Assembly: GCA_902827055.1 (NCBI GenBank)
Contig: CADEHD010000065.1
Coordinates: forward strand, 1 to 9,076
Origin: an uncultured Chloroflexota bacterium
GTDB lineage: Bacteria; Chloroflexota; Dehalococcoidia; UBA2979
Direction of reading: 5' to 3'
DNA length: 9,076 nucleotides
Each line of letters opens with the position of its first letter. Within the stretch, counting starts at the first letter, position 1. Of the stretch, positions 1 through 6,100 are shown one piece after another. The notes under the pieces were generated by a model. That model did no database searches. It was not told where the DNA came from and saw only the letters and a list, made by a program, of their open reading frames with translations. The position numbers and the translations under genes were made by a program.

Positions 1-1
1 G

Positions 2-532
2 GCGGGCCTGATCGGTGCATCCACGCCGGAGGTGCAGGCGGACCGTCTCGGCGTGGCGCTGCTGCAGGCGCGCCGCTCGAGGAGCGTGGTGGTCCTCAAG
101 GGCGCCTGCACGATCGTCGCAGCACCGGACGGGCGCGCGCGGCTCTCGAGCGCGGCGAACTCGATGCTGGCGACCGGCGGCACTGGCGATGTGCTCGCGG
201 GGCTGATCACGGGGCTGCTCGCGCAGGGCCTCGACGCGTTCGACGCGGCCAGCGCGGCGGTGCACATCCACGCGGAGGCAGCGCGCGCGGTCGCTGACTC
301 GATCGGCGCGGCGGGCGGGCTCGCGCAGGACCTCCTGCCACACCTCGGCCCGGTGCGGCGCCTCCTCGACGGCGGCACTACGCTCGGCGCGACGTCGCCC
401 TTCGCGGGGCCGGGGCTGGGCGCGGGCGGCGGCTTCGGCGGGCTCGGTCCCCTCGGTGGGCTGGGCGGCGCGGGCGGTTTCGGGGGCCTCGGTGGCCTCG
501 GTGGATTCATGGGTGGCGGCGGCCCCGCCTGA
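2..532 (+). CDS. nnrD: ADP-dependent NAD(P)H-hydrate dehydratase, C-terminal part (5' end outside window)
   Basis: This is the C-terminal 176 residues of a carbohydrate-kinase-like NnrD domain. The family converts damaged S-NADHX/NADPHX back to NAD(P)H at the expense of ADP in the cytoplasm. Visible family landmarks are STPEVQADRLG at the start, VVVLKGA...APDG (residues 34-48), and the nucleotide-binding/catalytic loop ATGGTGDVLAG with Asp63, followed by GLLAQGLDAFDAA and VHIHAEAA. In the usual KGAGT motif the second Gly is Cys (KGACT). The fold normally ends near LLPHLGPVRRLL; here 41 more residues follow, 25 of them Gly. Whether an N-terminal NnrE epimerase domain is fused upstream cannot be seen. 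A GTG codon at 32 is internal, because conserved sequence continues upstream of it to the window edge. The gene lies 101 bp upstream of fabD on the same strand. Confidence 0.9.
   Translation, partial: AGLIGASTPEVQADRLGVALLQARRSRSVVVLKGACTIVAAPDGRARLSSAANSMLATGGTGDVLAGLITGLLAQGLDAFDAASAAVHIHAEAARAVADSIGAAGGLAQDLLPHLGPVRRLLDGGTTLGATSPFAGPGLGAGGGFGGLGPLGGLGGAGGFGGLGGLGGFMGGGGPA
407..529 (+). repeat. Glycine-rich low-complexity tail of NnrD, GGX triplet repeats
   Basis: Visible residues 136-176 are dominated by GGL/GGF/GGA triplets, ending in FMGGGGPA. The DNA carries short imperfect repeats such as GGTGGCCTC. Reading frame and stop codon are intact, so it is translated unless an unseen frameshift or sequencing error exists. 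It lies after the end of the conserved NnrD fold. Such Gly/hydrophobic tracts are usually flexible, and no function can be assigned. Confidence 0.7.
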
Positions 533-570
533 GCGATGGAGCGCCCGGCCCCCCGTACGGAGGCGGCTGC

Positions 571-576
571 TAAACT
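571..576 (+). promoter_or_regulatory. Possible -10 element upstream of fabD (TAAACT)
   Basis: TAAACT matches the sigma-70 -10 consensus at 4 of 6 positions and is the most AT-rich spot in the 101-bp nnrD-fabD gap. No convincing -35 hexamer lies 16-18 bp upstream. A transcript from here would begin near 583 and carry the hairpin at 599-614. Confidence 0.25.
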
Positions 577-598
577 GAAATCGCGAGCGGCGGGCGTA

Positions 599-627
599 CC
601 TCGGGTCACCGAGGCCCCCAGAGGAGG
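599..627 (+). promoter_or_regulatory. Leader hairpin and ribosome binding site of fabD
   Basis: CCTCGG (599-604), loop GTCA, CCGAGG (609-614) form a perfect 6-bp stem with a tetraloop. Six bases later comes a strong Shine-Dalgarno sequence, GAGGAGG (621-627), which sits 6 nt before the GTG start and fixes that start. The left arm contains CCTC and could pair with the Shine-Dalgarno instead, so the hairpin may keep the ribosome site open. No U-run follows, so it is not an intrinsic terminator. Confidence 0.45.
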
Positions 628-633
628 CCGTAC

Positions 634-1650
634 GTGAGCGAGCATTCCAGCGGAGATCGGCCACAGGACACGGACCCGGTCGCGCTGGTGTTCCCCGGAC
701 AGGGTTCGCAGGCTCCCGGGATGGGGCGCCTGGTCCACGAACACTCCCCTCGGGCGCGGCACGCGTTCGAGGAAGCCAGCGACGTCACCGGCATCGACCT
801 CGTGAAGGTCTGTTTCGAGTCGGACGTCGACGACCTCGCCGAGACCACCTACACGCAGCCAGCGGTGCTCACCACCTCGGTCGCGATGATCGAGGCGATG
901 CGCGAGAAGCTCTCCGAGACCGGTAAGCGGCTGCGGCCGCGCCTCTTCGGCGGTCACTCGCTCGGGCTCTTCAGCGCGGCCGTGGCCTCGGAGGCGCTGA
1001 CGTTCCGCGATGCACTCCTCGTGGTCGTCGAGCGCGCCCGATTGATGAGCTCGTTCAACGCAACCAGGCCGGTCGGGATGGCCTCGATCATCGGCCTCGA
1101 CAGCGACGCGGTGGCGCAGATCTGCGAGGACGCGACGCGCTCGACGCTGGACCGCGTCGATGTCGCGAACCACAACCTCGACACCCAGACGGTCATTTCC
1201 GGCGACGTGACCGCCCTCGAGCGGGCCATGGAGCGCGCGCGCGAGCTGCAGGGCCGCGTCATCCGCCTCAAGGTGAAGGTGTCGTCGCACACGCCTCTCC
1301 ACGAGGAGCAGGCGCAAGAGTTCGCGCTCCGCATCGACGAGATCCCGCTGGCGGACCCCCTCGAGCCGATCATCTCGAACATCAGCTCGCGGGCGCTCCG
1401 CACCGCCGAGGACCTGCGCGGGGAGTTCCGCGCGCAGCTCCGCTCGCCCGTCTACTGGGCAGACAACGTCCGCGAGATGGCGCGCCAGGGCGTCGACACG
1501 TTCGTCGAAGCGGGACCCGGGCACGTCCTCGCGCGGATGGTCAAGCGGGTCCAGGAGTCGCTCACCGCCGTATCACTCGATGACGCGACGGAGCCCCCGA
1601 TTCCGATCTCGGCGCTTCCCCAGGACCTCTCGGCCAGGGGCTCCAGCTAG
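634..1650 (+). CDS. fabD: Malonyl-CoA:ACP transacylase (FabD)
   Basis: FabD moves malonyl from CoA to acyl carrier protein, supplying the extender unit for type II fatty-acid synthesis. The 338 residues are about 30 longer than E. coli FabD, with a roughly 15-residue charged N-terminal lead and a short C-terminal extension. Landmarks: FPGQGSQ (20-26), YTQPA (73-77), nucleophile elbow GHSLG with Ser109, the substrate-binding Arg at about 134 in VERARLM, VGMASIIGL (147-155), NHNLDTQTVISG (179-190), catalytic His219 in VSSHTPLH, the conserved Gln in AQLRSPVYW, and EAGPGHVLARMVKR. The elbow reads GHSLGLFSA instead of the usual GHSLGEYSA. The GTG start is set by GAGGAGG 6 nt upstream. The two KAS genes that would use its product follow 68 bp downstream. 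Catalytic residues are complete, so it should be active. Confidence 0.95.
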   Translation: MSEHSSGDRPQDTDPVALVFPGQGSQAPGMGRLVHEHSPRARHAFEEASDVTGIDLVKVCFESDVDDLAETTYTQPAVLTTSVAMIEAMREKLSETGKRLRPRLFGGHSLGLFSAAVASEALTFRDALLVVVERARLMSSFNATRPVGMASIIGLDSDAVAQICEDATRSTLDRVDVANHNLDTQTVISGDVTALERAMERARELQGRVIRLKVKVSSHTPLHEEQAQEFALRIDEIPLADPLEPIISNISSRALRTAEDLRGEFRAQLRSPVYWADNVREMARQGVDTFVEAGPGHVLARMVKRVQESLTAVSLDDATEPPIPISALPQDLSARGSS

Positions 1651-1702
1651 GCTCTTGCCGCCGACGGCCTCATACTCGTGAGCATCGATTCCAGACGCGC
1701 AC

Positions 1703-1715
1703 GCCCCGAGGGGGC
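1703..1715 (+). promoter_or_regulatory. Ribosome binding site of fabF1 within a GC hairpin
   Basis: The Shine-Dalgarno GAGGGGG (1708-1714) lies 4 nt before the ATG at 1719. GCCCC (1703-1707), loop GAG, GGGGC (1711-1715) can close a 5-bp all-GC stem that hides most of it. In GC-rich DNA this may be chance. Confidence 0.35.
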
Positions 1716-1718
1716 CCC

Positions 1719-2957
1719 ATGCCTCGAGTAGTGGTCACGGGTCTGGGCATGCTCACGCCCCTGGGGAACGACGTGGAGTCCACCTGGACTGCGCTCGTCG
1801 AGGGGCGCTCGGGCATCGACCGGATCACGTCCTTCGACACCACGGCGTACGAGCACGCGATCGGGGGCGAGCTCAAGGGCTTCGACCCCGAACAGCACAT
1901 CGACGGCAAGCTGCTCCGCCGCATCGACCGCGCCAACGTCCTCGCGATTACGGCCGCGCAGCAGGCCGTCGCCAGCGCCAGTCTCGACGTGGCCGCGGAG
2001 GACCCGGAGCGGGTGGGTGTCATCCTGGGGACCGGCATGGGCGGGGCCCATCTGATCGTCGAGCAGCAACAGGTGCTCACGGAGAAGGGACCGCGCCGCG
2101 TCTCGCCGTTCATGGCGACGCAGATGCTCCCCGACACCGCGACCGGGCTCGTCGCGATTGCACTCGGGGCGCGCGGCCCCAACTTCGCGATCACCGCCGC
2201 CTGTGCCACGGGTGGTGCCGCCATCGGCGAGGCGGCCGAGATCATCGCGCGCGGCGACGCGGACGTGGTGGTCGCAGGTGGGTTCGAAGCGCCGCTCCGC
2301 CCGATCTACTACGCGGGCTTTGCGGCGATGAAGGCGCTGGCGGCGCACGAGGACCCGACGAAGGCGGTACGGCCCTTCGAGGCGAATCGTTCCGGGTTCG
2401 TGGTCGCGGAGGGCGCGGGCGTGGTGATCCTCGAATCCCTCGAGCACGCACAGGCGCGCGGCGCGACGATTCGCGGTGAATGGCTGGCCGCTGGCTCGGC
2501 GAACGACGCCTTCGATATGGCGGCTCCCGCCGACGACGGCGCGGGGATCGTCTCCGCGATGCGGCGTGCCCTGGCGCGCGCCCGCCTGGAGCCCGCAGCC
2601 ATCGACTACGTCAACGCCCACGGGCCCGGGACTCCGGTCGGCGACCGCATCGAGTCCCGCGCCATCCGCCGCTTCTTCGGTGAACACGCCGACACCCTCA
2701 TGGTCTCGTCGACGAAGTCGATGCACGGACACATGATGGGTGCAGCCGGGGCGGTCGAGGCGATCATCGCGCTCCTCGCCTGCGAGCGCGGTATCGTGCC
2801 TCCCACCATCAACTACGACCAGCCCGACCCCGAGTGCGACCTCGACTTCGTGCCCAACGTCGCGCGGACCACGCCGGTCCGCCGCGCGATGAGCACCTCG
2901 GTCGGTCTCGGCGGGCACAACTCCGCCATCATCTTCGAACGCTGGGAGCCGTCATGA
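1719..2957 (+). CDS. fabF: Divergent beta-ketoacyl-ACP synthase II (FabF-like, fabF1)
   Basis: This 412-residue thiolase-fold condensing enzyme would elongate acyl chains with malonyl-ACP. It has the KAS catalytic set: Cys162 (TAACATGG), His301 (NAHGPGTP), Lys333 and His338 (SSTKSMHGH). Several normally constant positions differ from E. coli FabF. The active-site HGTST reads HGPGT; DAYHMTSP reads DAFDMAAP (266-268, His to Asp and Thr to Ala); the gatekeeper Phe400 is Leu397 (VGLGGHN); the acyl-pocket Ile108 is Met107 (GTGMGG); and KSMTGH reads KSMHGH. These sites line the phosphopantetheine tunnel and acyl gate, so altered substrate or chain-length choice is likely (inference). The stop overlaps the next start as ATGA. 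The retained Cys argues against a classical chain-length factor, but a partner subunit role is possible. KAS identity is secure; specificity is not. Confidence 0.9.
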   Translation: MPRVVVTGLGMLTPLGNDVESTWTALVEGRSGIDRITSFDTTAYEHAIGGELKGFDPEQHIDGKLLRRIDRANVLAITAAQQAVASASLDVAAEDPERVGVILGTGMGGAHLIVEQQQVLTEKGPRRVSPFMATQMLPDTATGLVAIALGARGPNFAITAACATGGAAIGEAAEIIARGDADVVVAGGFEAPLRPIYYAGFAAMKALAAHEDPTKAVRPFEANRSGFVVAEGAGVVILESLEHAQARGATIRGEWLAAGSANDAFDMAAPADDGAGIVSAMRRALARARLEPAAIDYVNAHGPGTPVGDRIESRAIRRFFGEHADTLMVSSTKSMHGHMMGAAGAVEAIIALLACERGIVPPTINYDQPDPECDLDFVPNVARTTPVRRAMSTSVGLGGHNSAIIFERWEPS

Positions 2958-4225
2958 CCTCGATCTCCGCCACACACTCCGGGTTCCCCCGTCGCGTCGT
3001 CGTCACGGGCGTGGGCATGGTGACGCCCGTAGGCATCGGGCGCGAGGAATCCTGGCGCGCCCTCCTCGCCGGGGAGAACGGCATTACCGGCGTGACGCTC
3101 ATCGACGCCCACGACATCGCCTCCCGCGTGGTCGGCGAGGTCAAGAACTTCGACGCCCTCCAGTACGTCGACCGGAAGGAGGCGCGGCGGATGGACCGAT
3201 TCACACACCTCTCGATCGCCGCGTCGCAGGAGGCGCTGGACCAGTCGGGACTCGATGTCAGCGTGGCCGCCGATGACATCGGCGCGATGATCGGCTGCGG
3301 CATCGGCGGCCTGTCGTGGCTCGACGAGGGCTACCGGACGCTCTTCGAGAAGGGCCCGGACCGCGTGTCTCCGTTCCTGGTGCCGGCGTTCATCCCGGAC
3401 ATGGCGGCGGGACAGGTGTCGATCCGCTTCGGACTCCGCGGTCCCAACTACAACACGATCTCGGCCTGCGCCTCCGGCGCGGACGCGGTCGGCACGGCGT
3501 TCGAGGTGATTCGGCGCGGGGACGCGGTCGCGATGTTCGCCGGCGGCGCCGAGGCCCCCATCACGCGGATGGGACTCGCGGCCTTCCACGCGGCACGCGC
3601 GGTCTCCACCGAGCGCAACGACGATCCCGAGCACGCCTCGCGGCCGTTCGACCTCGAGCGTGACGGCTTCGTGCTCGCCGAGGGCGCCGCCACGCTGATC
3701 CTCGAGGACCTCGAGTTCGCGCGCGCCCGCGGCGCCACGCCCATCGCCGAGATGGTGGCGTACGGCCAGTCCGCCGACGCCTTCCACATCACACAGCCCT
3801 CCGAGAACGGAGAGGGCGCAGCTCGCGCGATGACCGTGGCGCTGCGCAAGGCGGGCATCGCGGCCAGCGAGGTCAACTACATCAACGCGCACGGCACCAG
3901 CACGCCGCTGAACGACAAGTTCGAGACGCTCTCGATCAAGCGCGTGTTCGGGGAGTCGGCGGCCGCCATCCCGATCTCCTCCACCAAGTCGATGACGGGG
4001 CACACGCTCGGCGCCGCGGGCGGCATCGAGGCGGCCGTGGCTGTCCTCACCCTGCGCGACCAGAAGATCCACCCGACGCGCAACCTGGTGGTCCCGGACC
4101 CCGAGTGCGACCTCGACTACGTGCCCGGCTCGGCCCGCGAAGCCAGCCTGCGCTACGTGATGTCGAACTCGCTCGGCTTCGGCGGCCACAACTCGAGCCT
4201 GATCTTCAAGCGCTGGGAGGACTAG
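2954..4225 (+). CDS. fabF: Beta-ketoacyl-ACP synthase II (FabF, canonical copy, fabF2)
   Basis: This 423-residue KAS II catalyses decarboxylative condensation of malonyl-ACP with acyl-ACP. All key residues are present: Cys172 (TISACASG), His313 in HGTSTPLND, Lys345 and His350 (SSTKSMTGH), acyl-pocket Ile117 (GCGIGGL), DAFHIT (275-280), and gatekeeper Phe409 in SLGFGGHN. A 10-residue lead precedes the usual RRVVVTG. The ATG at 2954 overlaps the fabF1 stop (ATGA) and has GGGAG 5 nt upstream. The frame is open further upstream inside fabF1, but the conserved N-terminus and the Shine-Dalgarno support 2954. The overlap implies translational coupling and near-equal synthesis of the two KAS proteins. 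The last residues, IFKRWED, resemble IFERWEPS of fabF1, consistent with an old duplication. Confidence 0.95.
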   Translation: MTSISATHSGFPRRVVVTGVGMVTPVGIGREESWRALLAGENGITGVTLIDAHDIASRVVGEVKNFDALQYVDRKEARRMDRFTHLSIAASQEALDQSGLDVSVAADDIGAMIGCGIGGLSWLDEGYRTLFEKGPDRVSPFLVPAFIPDMAAGQVSIRFGLRGPNYNTISACASGADAVGTAFEVIRRGDAVAMFAGGAEAPITRMGLAAFHAARAVSTERNDDPEHASRPFDLERDGFVLAEGAATLILEDLEFARARGATPIAEMVAYGQSADAFHITQPSENGEGAARAMTVALRKAGIAASEVNYINAHGTSTPLNDKFETLSIKRVFGESAAAIPISSTKSMTGHTLGAAGGIEAAVAVLTLRDQKIHPTRNLVVPDPECDLDYVPGSAREASLRYVMSNSLGFGGHNSSLIFKRWED

Positions 4226-4229
4226 CGCG

Positions 4230-4235
4230 CATAAT
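4230..4235 (+). promoter_or_regulatory. Possible -10 element upstream of recJ (CATAAT)
   Basis: CATAAT matches the -10 consensus at 5 of 6 positions and starts 5 bp after the fabF2 stop. TTCAAG at 4205-4210 is a weak -35 candidate with a long 19-bp spacer. It would give recJ a leader of about 55 nt. Downstream in this 73-bp gap are a small CACCC/GGGTG hairpin (4266-4280) and a CTGTGAC direct repeat (4283-4289, 4297-4303). Confidence 0.3.
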
Positions 4236-4298
4236 CGGCCGCACAGCTACGCTGCACCTACTCCCCACCCCCAGAGGGTGAACTGTGACTGCTGACCT

Positions 4299-6023
4299 GT
4301 GACCGCCCAGCTCAATCGGCCGATTGCCGAGCCCGCCCGCATCGAGGCAGGCTCCGGTGGCCGGCTCTGGCGCATCCGCGAGCAGCCCGACCTCGCGATC
4401 TTCGCGGGTGCGGCCTGGCCGCCGCTGGTCTCGACGCTGCTCTGGCATCGCGAGGCGCGCTCGATCCCCGACGGGCTCGACTACCTGGGCGAGCCGCACG
4501 AACTCACGGATCCCGCACTGATGCCGGACCTCGGGGTCGCGGTCGACCGCCTGGCGCGCGCCTGCGTGGGCCACGAGACGGTGGCGGTCCTCGGGGACTA
4601 CGACGTCGACGGGATTACGTCGACTACGATCCTCGTCGAGGGGTTGAGCGAGCTCGGAGCGCACCCCATCTCCTACCTCCCGCACCGGTTCACCGAGGGC
4701 TACGGCCCGAACGTGAACGCCGTGCGGTTCCTCCACGCGCAGGGCGCCTCCGTGCTGGTCACCGCCGACTGCGGCACGTCCGCTGTCGCCGAGGTCGCCC
4801 TCGCGAACGAGCTCGGCATGGACGTGCTCATCCTCGACCACCACACGGTGCCGGACGAGCTGCCGGACGCGCTCGCCCTCGTGAATCCCAAGCTGGCCCA
4901 CTCCGAGTACGGCTCGGAACCGGCGGCGTGCGGCGTTGCCTACAAGGTGGTCCACGACCTCTTCGACCGCCTCGGCGTCCCGTACGACCCCTCCGAGCAC
5001 CGCGCGCTGGTCGCCCTCGGGACGATCTGCGACCTCGCGCCGCTGGTCAGCGAGAACCGCGACCTGGTGCGCATCGGCCTCATCGCCCTCGCAAAGTCCC
5101 GGCGGCTGGGCCTGCTGGCGCTCGCCGCCGAGGCCCGCGTGAAGCTCGAGGAGGCCGACCCGGAGATGTGCGGGTGGGCGCTGGGGCCGCGCCTCAACGC
5201 GGCGGGACGCATGGACCACGCGCAGCACGCCCTGGAGCTCCTGCTCACGAAGGACGAGTGGCGCGCGAAGCAGCTCGCGATGAAGCTCGAGGAGCTGAAC
5301 CGGCAGCGCCGCGAGGAGACGCAGCTCGCGTTCCAGCGCGCGGCCGAAGTCCTGGGGACGGAGGGCGGGAAGGCTCCGGTCATCATCGTCGCGGACGAGG
5401 CGATCTCGTCCGGCATCGTGGGCCTGGTGGCGTCGCGCCTCGCCGAGCAGTTCCACCGCCCCTCGATCGTGATGCAGCTCGCGGATGGCGAGGGCCGCGC
5501 CTCCTGCCGCTCGATCCCGGACTTCGACATCACCGCCCTGCTGAGGCGACACCCGGATCTCTTCAAGCGCTTCGGCGGGCACCGCGCCGCCGCGGGCTTC
5601 ACAATCGACGCCGCACGCCTCGAGGAGTTGCGCGCGCGACTGACCGAGGACACGGCCAGCCGCCTCGATGTCTCGAAGCTCGCCCCCACGATCGAGGTCG
5701 ACGCGGAGCTCCCGCTGCACCTCGTCAACAGCGACCTGCTGCGCTGGCTCGGACGACTCGGCCCCCACGGGCAGTCGAACCCCAGCCCCACCTTCCTCTC
5801 CCCGGGGGTCGAGATCCGCCGCTCGCGGGCCGTCGGCAAAGACGGTTCACACCTGCAGTTCCAGCTCAGGGAGGGCCGCGTGACGTGGAGCGCGATCTCC
5901 TTCGGCAACGCGGAGTACGCCATCCCCGATGGCGAGCGAGCGGACATCGTGTACACGTTCCGGCGCGACTCGCTGCGCGGCACGCTGCAACTCGAGGTAC
6001 TCGACCTGCGACCGGCCCACTGA
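4299..6023 (+). CDS. recJ: Single-stranded-DNA-specific 5'-3' exonuclease RecJ
   Basis: RecJ degrades single-stranded DNA 5' to 3' in recombinational and mismatch repair, using two metal ions. The 574 residues match the family's usual length. Domain order: short N-terminal region; DHH domain with GDYDVDG (99-105), ADCGTSA (Asp157), the DHH triad (180-182) and GTICDLAPL (Asp245); GPRLNAAGRM (296-305); a charged helical stretch (about 315-350) fitting the linker; DHHA1 domain with SSGIVGLVASRL and GGHRAAAGF (426-434); and a C-terminal OB-fold region ending LEVLDLRPAH. The metal-binding Asp/His set is complete. The GTG start is the first possible in frame, since an in-frame TGA at 4293 blocks extension, yet no good Shine-Dalgarno lies at normal spacing; AGAGGG is about 20 nt away. 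Functionally it is unrelated to the fab genes upstream. Confidence 0.95.
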   Translation: MTAQLNRPIAEPARIEAGSGGRLWRIREQPDLAIFAGAAWPPLVSTLLWHREARSIPDGLDYLGEPHELTDPALMPDLGVAVDRLARACVGHETVAVLGDYDVDGITSTTILVEGLSELGAHPISYLPHRFTEGYGPNVNAVRFLHAQGASVLVTADCGTSAVAEVALANELGMDVLILDHHTVPDELPDALALVNPKLAHSEYGSEPAACGVAYKVVHDLFDRLGVPYDPSEHRALVALGTICDLAPLVSENRDLVRIGLIALAKSRRLGLLALAAEARVKLEEADPEMCGWALGPRLNAAGRMDHAQHALELLLTKDEWRAKQLAMKLEELNRQRREETQLAFQRAAEVLGTEGGKAPVIIVADEAISSGIVGLVASRLAEQFHRPSIVMQLADGEGRASCRSIPDFDITALLRRHPDLFKRFGGHRAAAGFTIDAARLEELRARLTEDTASRLDVSKLAPTIEVDAELPLHLVNSDLLRWLGRLGPHGQSNPSPTFLSPGVEIRRSRAVGKDGSHLQFQLREGRVTWSAISFGNAEYAIPDGERADIVYTFRRDSLRGTLQLEVLDLRPAH

Positions 6024-6031
6024 CCTAGGTC
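6022..6031 (+). other. 10-bp perfect palindrome on the recJ stop codon (GACCTAGGTC)
   Basis: GACCTAGGTC is exactly self-complementary, overlaps the TGA at 6021-6023 and is centred on CTAG, a tetranucleotide scarce in many bacterial genomes. It lies 6 bp before the foldable leader of the next gene. It could be a dimeric-regulator site or chance. Confidence 0.4.
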
Positions 6032-6036
6032 CGCAC

Positions 6037-6098
6037 CTGCTACCCCGATCGGTCTTGCCCTCGGCAGTACCATCGGTTCATTACGAAAGGGGTAGCAG
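6037..6098 (+). promoter_or_regulatory. Predicted structured leader covering the ribosome binding site of the EF-G-like gene
   Basis: CTGCTACCCC (6037-6046) is the exact reverse complement of GGGGTAGCAG (6089-6098). The right arm contains the GGGG of the Shine-Dalgarno (GAAAGGGG, 6085-6092) and ends 2 nt before the TTG start. Inside lies an imperfect 13-bp hairpin: CCGAT(6045-6049)/ATCGG(6072-6076), bulged C6050, GGT/ACC, a C/U mismatch, UU/AG including one wobble, GCC(6057-6059)/GGC(6063-6065), loop CUC. The two helices share only C6045-C6046, so an 8-bp outer stem can coexist with the inner hairpin. The 14 nt at 6077-6090 stay unpaired. The inner hairpin is followed by TTCATTA, so weak terminator activity for recJ is an alternative. 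Pairing was judged by eye, without energy calculation. Confidence 0.5.
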
Positions 6099-6100
6099 CC

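Noticed and set aside
1653..1676. Shared promoter resembling 6053-6073 (TCTTGCC followed by TAC)
   Set aside because: Spacing between the two parts differs (18 versus 13 bp) and neither has a convincing consensus pair.
1647..2918. Long open frame on the minus strand opposite fabF1
   Set aside because: Arg/Gly/His-rich translation with no family motifs; an antisense shadow produced by GC-rich codon usage of fabF1.
2834..2953. Upstream extension of fabF2 into fabF1
   Set aside because: The frame is open, but the added residues are Arg-rich and non-conserved; ATG 2954 has a Shine-Dalgarno and the typical KAS N-terminus follows it.
1719..2957. FabF1 as a classical chain-length factor
   Set aside because: Chain-length factors replace the active-site Cys; here Cys162 and both His are retained.
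2813..4189. 458-codon minus-strand frame opposite fabF2
   Set aside because: Same cause; the plus strand encodes a complete KAS II with every catalytic residue.
4928..6028. Plus-strand 366-codon frame inside recJ
   Set aside because: Arg/Pro/Ala-rich out-of-frame reading of recJ with no supporting start signal.
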